NCBI GenBank assembly: GCA_013817555.1 | Contig: JACDCN010000149.1 | Span: 1-5,668 of the forward strand | From: Actinomycetota bacterium | GTDB taxonomy: Bacteria; Actinomycetota; Thermoleophilia; Gaiellales; Gaiellaceae | DNA: 5,668 nucleotides | Reading direction: 5' to 3' | Part shown: positions 1-5,033 of the stretch, piece after piece | Layout: the number at the start of each line of letters is the position of its first letter | How positions within the stretch are numbered: the stretch's first letter is position 1 | Position numbers and translations under genes: made by a program | Notes under the pieces: generated by a model | What the model was told of the DNA's origin: nothing | Databases searched by the model: none | The model's input: only the letters and a program-made list of their open reading frames with translations

Positions 1-591
1 GAGCTGGGGGAACGATTCGCGAAGGCGCGCGCCGGCGCCCATCAGCGTCCCCCCGGTGCCGAGCCCGGCGATGAAGACGTCGACGTGGTCGAGGGCTGCG
101 GCGATCTCGGCGCCGGTGCCTTCGTAGTGCGCGCGCGGGTTCGCCTCGTTCGCGTACTGGAACGGCATGAAGAACGAAGGGTCGCTCTCTGCGAGCTCCA
201 GGGCCAGTCGGACGGCCCCGTTCGAGCCCTCCTCGCCTGGCGAGTCGACGATCTGCGCGCCGTAGAGGCGAAGCATGCGCCGACGCTCTTCCGTCACGTT
301 CGCGGGCATCACGCAGGTGAGCGGGTAGCCCCGGAGCTTCGCGACGAGCGCGAGGGAGATGCCGGTGTTTCCGCTGGTCGGCTCGAGCAGCGGGCGCCTC
401 GGCTCGAGCTCGCCGGAGGCCTCGGCCGCCTCGATCATCGCCTTCGCGACGCGATCCTTGATCGAGCCGGTGGGGTTCTGGCCCTCGAGCTTCGCGTACA
501 GGCGAACGGAGGGCGTCGGCGAGAGACGAGGAAGCTCGACGAGCGGTGTCGAGCCGATCAGATCGAGGAGGGAGGGCGCGGTCGTCGTCAC
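1..591 (-). CDS. cysM: CysM-type PLP-dependent cysteine synthase, CysO-linked (3' end cut by window edge)
   Basis: Fold-type II PLP enzyme of the cysteine synthase family; 197 residues are visible and the C-terminal third lies outside the window. Seen: LIGSTPLVEL at 11-20, the PLP-lysine motif NPTGSIKDR at 39-47 (Schiff-base lysine K45), the substrate loop TSGNTG at 72-77, and the phosphate-binding GTGGT at 178-182. Stretches such as GISLA, GAQI, EEGSN and GLGTGGTLMG resemble, from memory, M. tuberculosis CysM, which uses O-phosphoserine and the CysO thiocarboxylate rather than O-acetylserine and sulfide. The arginine assigned to O-phosphoserine specificity there (about residue 220) is beyond the window, so substrate choice is inferred from the adjacent cysO and E1 genes. 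Start: GTG at 591 gives MTTTAPSLLDLIG, the N-terminus expected for the family. An in-frame ATG at 609, inside the palindrome, would add six residues and has a better Shine-Dalgarno (GGGAGGGG, 9 nt spacer). The two cannot be separated by eye. Confidence 0.93.
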   Translation of the reverse strand, partial: MTTTAPSLLDLIGSTPLVELPRLSPTPSVRLYAKLEGQNPTGSIKDRVAKAMIEAAEASGELEPRRPLLEPTSGNTGISLALVAKLRGYPLTCVMPANVTEERRRMLRLYGAQIVDSPGEEGSNGAVRLALELAESDPSFFMPFQYANEANPRAHYEGTGAEIAAALDHVDVFIAGLGTGGTLMGAGARLRESFPQL

Positions 592-594
592 ACT

Positions 595-622
595 GGGGTC
601 AGACCCCATGGGGTCTGACCCC
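595..622. repeat. Perfect 28-bp palindrome at the cysO/cysM junction
   Basis: The 14-nt half-site GGGGTCAGACCCCA is followed directly by its exact reverse complement, giving 28 bp of uninterrupted dyad symmetry centred between 608 and 609. Each half contains its own smaller inverted repeat (GGGGTC/GACCCC around one A), so the element can also fold as two tandem short hairpins. Read leftward it provides the TGA stop of cysO (601-599) and an in-frame ATG for cysM (609-607). No T tract follows on either side, so it does not look like an intrinsic terminator. I recall GGGGTCAGACCCC as a recurrent dispersed motif in environmental bacterial genomes, perhaps REP-like, but cannot verify this here. 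Confidence 0.9.
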
Positions 623-895
623 TCCCGACCCGCCCGCCATCGCCGGCAGGAGAATCAAGGTCTCGCCGTCGTCGACCGGTGTCTCGAGGCCGTCGAGCGT
701 GCGGATGTCCTCGCCGCCGAGGTACACGTTCACGAACGACGCGAGCTCGCCGTCTGCGTAGAGCTGGCCCGCGAGCGGCGGGTAGCGCGCCACCAGATCG
801 TCGATGACCGCGCCGACGGTGTCTCCACGCGCCTCGAGCTCGCGAAGGCCGCCGACCTCGCCCCGGAGGGTCGGGGGAATGCGGACAGCCGCCAT
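599..895 (-). CDS. cysO: MoaD/ThiS-family sulfur carrier protein, CysO-like, with a C-terminal tail after GG
   Basis: A 98-residue ubiquitin-fold sulfur carrier. It matches remembered M. tuberculosis CysO in layout: VRIPPTLR near the start, GDTVGAVIDDL at 25-35, FVNVYLGGEDIR at 54-65, DDGETLILLPAMAGG at 75-89. In the family, the terminal glycine of the GG is adenylated by an E1 and converted to a thiocarboxylate that donates sulfur to CysM. Here the protein does not stop after G89 but runs on for nine residues (SGGVRPHGV), the last part encoded by the 28-bp palindrome. As written, the carrier needs C-terminal trimming before activation, unless the second GG (91-92) or read differences matter. 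Start: ATG at 895; the in-frame sequence upstream overlaps moeZ and would not match the family. It lies 20 nt after the moeZ stop and 7 nt before the cysM GTG (or overlaps the alternative ATG). No good Shine-Dalgarno is visible, so coupling to moeZ translation is likely. Confidence 0.9.
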   Translation of the reverse strand: MAAVRIPPTLRGEVGGLRELEARGDTVGAVIDDLVARYPPLAGQLYADGELASFVNVYLGGEDIRTLDGLETPVDDGETLILLPAMAGGSGGVRPHGV

Positions 896-917
896 TAGTG
901 AGAGGCCACTAGCCTCT
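896..917 (-). promoter_or_regulatory. Interleaved inverted repeats between moeZ stop and cysO start
   Basis: Read leftward, the gap consists of four adjoining arms: AGAGGC, TAGTG, GCCTCT, CACTA, immediately followed by the cysO ATG. Arms 1 and 3 are exact reverse complements (6 bp, 5-nt loop) and so are arms 2 and 4 (5 bp, 6-nt loop). The two hairpins share sequence and exclude each other; arm 1 overlaps the moeZ stop codon. The only purine-rich stretch, AGAGG, is 17-18 nt before the ATG and inside arm 1. A role in translation re-initiation is inference. Confidence 0.5.
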
Positions 918-2091
918 AGCTGCGCCCCACGGGCGCGCTGCAGAACTCGACGTAATCCACGTACTCCGTGATGGTGGGACTGTCGCCGCAAACGGGGCAG
1001 TAGGGGTCGCGTCGCACGTTCACCTCTTCGAGCGTCGTCCCGAGCGCGTCGAAGAGAAGCAGGCGCCCGGCAAGCGTCTCGCCGCGGCCGAGGATCAGCT
1101 TGAGCGTCTCGTTCGCCTGTAGCGAGCCGATGATGCCTGGCAACACACCGAGGACGCCGCCCTCGGCGCAGCTCGGCGCCAGCTCAGGAGGTGGGGGCTG
1201 CGGGAAGAGGCAGCGGTAGCAGGGCCCGCTCCCCGGCGAGAAGACCGTGGCTTGGCCTTCGAAGCGGAAGATCGAGCCGTGGACGACCGGGATGTCGTGC
1301 CAGACCGAGGCGTCGTTCACCAGGTAGCGCGTCGGGAAGTTGTCGGCGCCGTCCACGATTACGTCCCAGCCCTCGGCGAGGATGCGATCGATGTTCTCCG
1401 AGGTCAATCGTTCCTCGAATGGCTTGACAACAACGTCAGGGTTCAGCGCCTCGATCGTGCGTTTGGCCGATAGCACCTTCGGCTCGCCCAGGCTGTCGGT
1501 CGAATGGACGATCTGGCGCTGCAGGTTCGACTCGTCAACTACATCGGCATCGACGATCCCGAGCGTGCCGACGCCGGCCGCGGCGAGGTAGAGCGAAGCG
1601 GGAGAGCCGAGCCCTCCGGCCCCGACGAGGAGCACGCGCGCGTCCAGGAGCCGCTGCTGTCCCTCCTCGCCGACCTCCGGAATCAGGAGGTGGCGGCTGT
1701 AGCGGGCGCGCTGCTCGGACGTGAGCACCCGCGGAGTCGTCACCTCGAAGCCGTTTCGTTTCCAGTCGGTGAAGCCGCCGCCGAGGTTGACGACGTCCTC
1801 GTAGCCCAGCTCGGCGAGCGACTTTGTCGCGAACGCCGACCGCGAACCGGCGGAGCAGTACACGACGAGCGGACGGGACTTGTCGGGAACGAGGCCCTCG
1901 ATCTGCTGCTCCAACCGGCCGCGAGTGACGTAGACGGCGCCGGGGATGTGGCCTTCCTCCCACTCGTCCGGCTCGCGCACATCGACGAAGAGCGGAGGCT
2001 CGGAGGAGGTGAGCAGGTCCTGCGCCTCGGTGGAGGAGACCTCCTCGATCTCCTCCCTCACCTGCGCAAGCAGCTCACGGTAGGTCGCCAT
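916..2091 (-). CDS. moeZ: Rhodanese-MoeB/ThiF fusion: sulfur-carrier adenylyltransferase/sulfurtransferase
   Basis: A 391-residue cytosolic E1-like enzyme that should adenylate the CysO C-terminus and load sulfur on it. Residues about 15-120 form a rhodanese domain with FVDVREPDEW at 35-44, EEGHIPGA at 45-52 and the active-site loop CSAGSR at 79-84 (persulfide cysteine C79). Residues about 121-391 are a MoeB/ThiF domain: ARYSRHLL at 129-136, nucleotide loop GAGGLG at 157-162, DADVVDESNLQRQ at 181-193, DGADNF at 247-252, the catalytic-cysteine segment SCAEGGVLGV around C308, and two zinc-type pairs CYRC (291-294) and CPVC (365-368). The domain order is the reverse of M. tuberculosis MoeZ and human MOCS3, where the rhodanese is C-terminal. 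It could also serve molybdopterin or other carriers, but the cysO-cysM neighbours favour cysteine synthesis. Start: ATG at 2091 (MATYRELL); an ATG 57 nt upstream adds a segment unlike the family. GGAAAG lies only 2 nt before the ATG, a weak ribosome site. Confidence 0.93.
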   Translation of the reverse strand: MATYRELLAQVREEIEEVSSTEAQDLLTSSEPPLFVDVREPDEWEEGHIPGAVYVTRGRLEQQIEGLVPDKSRPLVVYCSAGSRSAFATKSLAELGYEDVVNLGGGFTDWKRNGFEVTTPRVLTSEQRARYSRHLLIPEVGEEGQQRLLDARVLLVGAGGLGSPASLYLAAAGVGTLGIVDADVVDESNLQRQIVHSTDSLGEPKVLSAKRTIEALNPDVVVKPFEERLTSENIDRILAEGWDVIVDGADNFPTRYLVNDASVWHDIPVVHGSIFRFEGQATVFSPGSGPCYRCLFPQPPPPELAPSCAEGGVLGVLPGIIGSLQANETLKLILGRGETLAGRLLLFDALGTTLEEVNVRRDPYCPVCGDSPTITEYVDYVEFCSAPVGRS

Positions 2092-2101
2092 TACTTTCCG
2101 A

Positions 2102-2107
2102 ACTATA
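2102..2107 (-). promoter_or_regulatory. Possible -10 box for the moeZ-cysO-cysM operon
   Basis: On the minus strand the hexamer TATAGT lies 10 nt before the moeZ ATG, in a locally AT-richer stretch of a GC-rich region. This fits the sigma-70 -10 consensus, but no convincing -35 is seen at 16-18 nt spacing. If used, the leader would be only a few nucleotides long. Confidence 0.3.
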
Positions 2108-2243
2108 GCGATATGAGATCTGACCACGGCGAGGCTCCGGTTGCGCATTGCGCGCGGCTATCGTCGTGTAGTGGCCGCTCCGGAAAGTACGGCACCGCTT
2201 GGCCGGCTGCAAACGCTTCGCATCGCGTCGTCCTCAGTCGCCC

Positions 2244-2261
2244 CGATATCTACTGATATCG
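2244..2261. repeat. Interrupted palindrome in the moeZ/infB intergenic region
   Basis: CGATATC and GATATCG are exact 7-bp inverted arms around a TACT spacer. Two further C/G pairs flank them after one mismatch. It is an AT-rich island in GC-rich sequence, about 90 nt upstream of infB, and could be an operator half-site pair. No regulator is identifiable, and a repeat of this size can arise by chance. Confidence 0.35.
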
Positions 2262-2280
2262 AGGCTCCCTGCGTCCTAGC

Positions 2281-2309
2281 GCTGCTCGGTTTTCGCGCGG
2301 CCAAGCAGC
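2281..2309 (+). repeat. Hairpin-forming inverted repeat upstream of infB
   Basis: GCTGCT pairs with AGCAGC, and after one C-A mismatch GG pairs with CC, leaving an 11-nt loop (TTTTCGCGCGG). It ends about 38 nt before the infB start. It is not followed by a T tract, so a terminator is unlikely. If infB is transcribed from the nearby TAGAAT, this lies upstream of the transcript and could only act as DNA or in a longer mRNA. Confidence 0.3.
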
Positions 2310-2332
2310 ACCGGACTTCCCGGAGAGACCAC

Positions 2333-2338
2333 TAGAAT
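2333..2338 (+). promoter_or_regulatory. Possible -10 box (TAGAAT) for leaderless infB transcription
   Basis: TAGAAT matches the TANNNT -10 pattern common in actinobacteria, and 9 nt separate it from the infB ATG, so transcription would begin at or within a few bases of the start codon. The nearest purine-rich ribosome site, GGAGAG at 2322-2327, is 20 nt from the ATG, too far for normal use, which agrees with a leaderless message. No clear -35 is present. Confidence 0.4.
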
Positions 2339-2347
2339 TGATCGCTG

Positions 2348-4333
2348 ATGGCTGACGGACGCAAAGGGCCAAATCGCCCGATCCGCCCCCGCGGAGGCTC
2401 CGCGGGACGGAAGCGGCGCGTGGTCATCGAAGGGGGAGGCGCGCGCAGCCGCGAGGGCCGGCAGCCTCGCGATCGCTCCGGTGTCGGGCCCCCTCGCCAA
2501 CAGCAGCCGGTCGCTCCGCCGAGTGGGCCCGCGGTCGTCGAGTCGGGCGCCACCGTCAAGGATCTCTCCGCGGCGCTCGGCGTCACGATGCCCGAGCTGA
2601 TCAAGATCCTCATGTCGCTCGGCCAGATGCGAACCGCCACCCAGTCGCTCGCCGATGAGGAGATCGAGTTGATCGCCACCGAGCTCAAGCGTGAGGTCAC
2701 GATCAAGCACGCGGCGGAGGAAGAGCTCGAGCCCGCCGAGTACGAGGACGACGAGGCCGACCTGGTTCCGCGACCGCCGGTGGTCACGATCATGGGTCAT
2801 GTCGACCACGGAAAGACGACGCTCCTCGATGCGATCCGCGAGGCCTCCGTTGTGGATACCGAGGCCGGCGGGATCACCCAGCACATCGGCGCCTACCAGG
2901 CCACGGTGGGCGGAAGACGCATCACGTTCCTCGACACCCCCGGTCACGAAGCCTTCACGGCCATGCGCGCCCGCGGCGCGAAGGTGACCGACATCGCGGT
3001 GCTGGTCGTCGCGGCGGACGACGGCGTCATGCCGCAGACGAAGGAGTCGATCTCGCATGCCCGCGCCGCCGAGGTGCCGATCGTCGTCGCCGTGAACAAG
3101 ATGGACATGCCGGACGCCAACCCGGATCGCGTGCGAAGCGAGCTCGCGGCTGAGGGCCTGCAGCCCGAGGAATGGGGCGGGACGACGCAGTTCTCCGAGG
3201 TCTCCGCGCGGGAGAGGACGAACCTGGAGGAGCTCCTCGAGAAGATCCTGCTCGTCGCGGACGCGGAGCTCGACCTGCGCGCGAACGCCGGCGCCGAGGG
3301 CTCAGGGGTCGTGATCGAATCCCGGCTGGACATCGGACGCGGCCCGGTGGCCACGGTGCTGATCCATCGAGGAACCTTGCGCGTTGGTGACGCCGCCGTC
3401 GCTGGCGATGCGGCAGGCAAGGTTCGGGCCCTGTACGACTACCGCGGGGAGAAGGTCAAAGAGGCGAGGCCGGGCGACCCGGTCGAGATCCTCGGATTCG
3501 ACCATCCGCCGACGGCCGGCGAGTTCGTTCGCGTGGTCGAGCACGAGCGCCAGGCGAAGCACCTTGCGAACGTGCGTGGCGAGCGACTCCGGCGCGAGCA
3601 GTTCGCCCAGCGTCCGCGTCGCCGCGTCTCGCTCGAGTCGTTCCACGGCGACCTCCTCGCAGGGGAGATTCAGGATCTCAACATCGTCCTGAAGGGTGAC
3701 GTGCAGGGCTCAGTGGAGGCGCTCTTGAGCGAGGTTCAGAAGATCCATCACAGCGAGGTGCGCGTCCAGGTCATCCATACGGGCGTCGGCGGGATCACCG
3801 AGAACGACGTGAACCTGGCCTCCGCATCCGACGCCCTCGTCATCGGATTCAACGTGCGTCCGAGCGCGGACGCACGCGCGCTCGCCGAGCGGGAAGGCGT
3901 TGACATCCGAACCTACCGCGTCATCTACCAGCTCACCGACGACATCGAGAAGGCGCTCGTCGGGATGCTCACTCCTGTCCAGACCGAGGCGACGCTGGGC
4001 GAGGCCGAGGTCAGGGCCCTGTTCAAGGTCTCGCGGCTCGGCACGATCGCCGGCTGCATGGTCACGACGGGGGTCGTCCGGCGCGGAGTGCAGGTGCGAA
4101 TCGTTCGCGACGGCACCGTGATCTACGAGACCTCCATCTCGCAGCTCAAGCGCTTCAAGGACGACGCGCGCGAGGTGGCCGAGGGATTCGAGTGCGGAAT
4201 CCTCCTCGACGGCTTCAACGACGTGAAAGAGGGCGACATCCTCGAGGCGTACGAGACGCGCCAGGTCGAGCGGACAGATCTCGACGAGCCCGCGCCGGTC
4301 GCGGCGGCCGCATCGTCTGACGAAGCCGCATAG
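2348..4333 (+). CDS. infB: Translation initiation factor IF-2
   Basis: GTPase that places initiator fMet-tRNA on the 30S subunit and promotes 50S joining; 661 residues, complete. Residues 1-65 are an arginine/glycine/proline-rich, probably disordered basic tail. An IF2_N helical segment follows at about 69-114, then an acidic linker. The G domain shows G1 GHVDHGKT (150-157), the switch I region GGITQHIGAY (174-183), G3 DTPGH (196-200), G4 NKMD (250-253) and a G5-like SAR (287-289). Beta-barrel domain II spans about 318-400, domain III about 430-540, and the C2 initiator-tRNA domain about 545-640 with GTIAGCMV at 565-572. The protein is short at the N-terminus: it lacks the RVYELAKE-type first helical segment, and an in-frame TGA at 2339-2341 rules out upstream extension beyond a CTG codon. 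It heads the plus-strand cluster; nusA and ylxR are not next to it. Confidence 0.98.
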   Translation: MADGRKGPNRPIRPRGGSAGRKRRVVIEGGGARSREGRQPRDRSGVGPPRQQQPVAPPSGPAVVESGATVKDLSAALGVTMPELIKILMSLGQMRTATQSLADEEIELIATELKREVTIKHAAEEELEPAEYEDDEADLVPRPPVVTIMGHVDHGKTTLLDAIREASVVDTEAGGITQHIGAYQATVGGRRITFLDTPGHEAFTAMRARGAKVTDIAVLVVAADDGVMPQTKESISHARAAEVPIVVAVNKMDMPDANPDRVRSELAAEGLQPEEWGGTTQFSEVSARERTNLEELLEKILLVADAELDLRANAGAEGSGVVIESRLDIGRGPVATVLIHRGTLRVGDAAVAGDAAGKVRALYDYRGEKVKEARPGDPVEILGFDHPPTAGEFVRVVEHERQAKHLANVRGERLRREQFAQRPRRRVSLESFHGDLLAGEIQDLNIVLKGDVQGSVEALLSEVQKIHHSEVRVQVIHTGVGGITENDVNLASASDALVIGFNVRPSADARALAEREGVDIRTYRVIYQLTDDIEKALVGMLTPVQTEATLGEAEVRALFKVSRLGTIAGCMVTTGVVRRGVQVRIVRDGTVIYETSISQLKRFKDDAREVAEGFECGILLDGFNDVKEGDILEAYETRQVERTDLDEPAPVAAAASSDEAA

Positions 4334-4343
4334 GGATTTAAGC

Positions 4344-4357
4344 CGACGCAAGCGTCG
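4344..4357 (+). repeat. Small hairpin after infB
   Basis: CGACG-CAAG-CGTCG, with an additional C-G closure possible inside, forms a tight 5-6 bp stem 10 nt past the infB stop. There is no T tract after it, so it is not an intrinsic terminator; it could mark an mRNA processing point or be incidental. Confidence 0.3.
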
Positions 4358-4365
4358 CCTCTGCA

Positions 4366-4380
4366 GCGGTTGAATACCGC
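4366..4380 (+). repeat. Hairpin directly before the ylxP start codon
   Basis: GCGGT-TGAAT-ACCGC forms a 5-bp stem with a 5-nt loop ending one base before the ylxP ATG, where a Shine-Dalgarno would normally be. No AGGAGG-like sequence is visible nearby, so ylxP translation may be restrained or depend on ribosomes leaving infB (48-nt gap). This is inference from position. Confidence 0.35.
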
Positions 4381-4381
4381 C

Positions 4382-4678
4382 ATGGCCGGCTACGTAGGCA
4401 TCCTCTCGGTCGAGCTTCACTTCCCGGAGAACGACTCGCTGAAGGGCAAGCGGAAGTACGTGAAGTCGGCAAAGGCGCACTTGCACGAGCGCTTCGGCGC
4501 GACGGTGGCGGAAGTCGAGCACCACGAGCTCTGGCAGCGTGCTGGGCTTACGGTTGCCTGTGCCGCGAAGGAGCACCGCGAGCTCGAGCACTTGCTCGAC
4601 GCTGTCGTGCGTTATCTCGGATCGCAGGAGTTCGAGCTACTGCGCGCCGACCGAGAGGTCGTGGTTCCGGGTGAGTGA
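4382..4678 (+). CDS. ylxP: DUF503/YlxP-family protein
   Basis: A 98-residue small cytosolic protein of the DUF503 (YlxP) family, whose members sit between infB and rbfA in many Gram-positive genomes; precise biochemical role unsettled, probably linked to ribosome assembly. Seen: YVGILSVELHFP at 4-15, SLKGKRKYVKS at 19-29, and AEVEHHELWQRAGL at 43-56, which matches the family's AEV...LWQRA core; the C-terminal strand FELLRADREVVV (84-95) is also typical. Start: ATG at 4382. An in-frame TTG 12 nt upstream is possible but lies in the hairpin and would add residues the family lacks. The stop TGA overlaps the rbfA start by 8 nt, indicating translational coupling. Confidence 0.9.
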   Translation: MAGYVGILSVELHFPENDSLKGKRKYVKSAKAHLHERFGATVAEVEHHELWQRAGLTVACAAKEHRELEHLLDAVVRYLGSQEFELLRADREVVVPGE

Positions 4679-5033
4679 CAGGAAACGGCGCGTGAACGAG
4701 GCGATCCGACAGGTGCTTTCGGACACGATCCCGACGCTCAAGGATCCGCGCATAGGTTTCGTGACCGTCACCGGTGTCGAGGCAGCGACGGGCTTCGCGC
4801 ACGCGACGGTCTACGTCAGCGTGTTCGGAACGGAAGAGCAGCGGGAGCGCACGCTTGAGGGGCTCAAGGCGGCTCACGGAGTGCTCCAGGCCCAGATTGG
4901 CCGCGAGCTGCGTCTGCGGCGGACTCCGGTCCTGTCCTTCCAATACGATCCGACGGTCGAGCAGGGCGTCCGCCTCGGAAAGATGATCGACGAGCTCGCG
5001 CCCGATCCCCCCGATGACAGCGAACCCCGATGA
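4671..5033 (+). CDS. rbfA: Ribosome-binding factor A
   Basis: A 120-residue KH-like protein that binds the 30S subunit and assists late 16S rRNA maturation. Seen: KRRVNEAIRQVL at 5-16, the hallmark LKDPRIGFVTVTGVE at 23-37, ATVYVSVFG at 45-53, the KH helix-turn region LKAAHGVLQAQIGREL at 65-80, and LRLRRTPVLSFQYDPTVEQG at 80-99. The length is normal, with a short acidic proline-containing tail. Start: GTG at 4671 gives the expected MSDRKRRVNE N-terminus and overlaps ylxP; GAGAGG at 4653-4658 is 12 nt upstream and may help. An in-frame GTG at 4692 would remove conserved residues. The 3' end overlaps the next gene if that gene begins at 5014. Confidence 0.95.
   Translation: MSDRKRRVNEAIRQVLSDTIPTLKDPRIGFVTVTGVEAATGFAHATVYVSVFGTEEQRERTLEGLKAAHGVLQAQIGRELRLRRTPVLSFQYDPTVEQGVRLGKMIDELAPDPPDDSEPR

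Noticed and set aside
85..618. 177-codon plus-strand frame opposite cysM
   Set aside because: The minus strand encodes a well-conserved cysteine synthase with all key motifs; the plus-strand product has none.
595..622. Palindrome as a bidirectional intrinsic terminator
   Set aside because: No T run follows the stem on either strand, and it lies inside overlapping coding sequence of an operon that continues.
1504..2256. 250-codon plus-strand frame opposite moeZ reaching into the intergenic region
   Set aside because: Shadow of the E1/rhodanese gene; most of its length is antisense to conserved domains.
2092..2347. tRNA or small ncRNA in the divergent intergenic region
   Set aside because: No cloverleaf arms, TTCGA-type T-loop or strong long structure; only short isolated hairpins.
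2276..3058. 260-codon minus-strand open frame across the infB 5' region
   Set aside because: Low-complexity Arg/Asp/Leu composition typical of shadows; it overlaps the G domain of IF-2 and no motif is recognisable.
4370..4381. TTG start for ylxP four codons upstream of the ATG
   Set aside because: It lies within the hairpin, has no ribosome site, and adds residues not expected in DUF503 proteins.
3710..4591. 293-codon open frame on the minus strand opposite infB and ylxP
   Set aside because: Antisense shadow of GC-rich codon periodicity; the plus-strand genes are unmistakable and the product is Arg/Leu/Asp-rich without family features.
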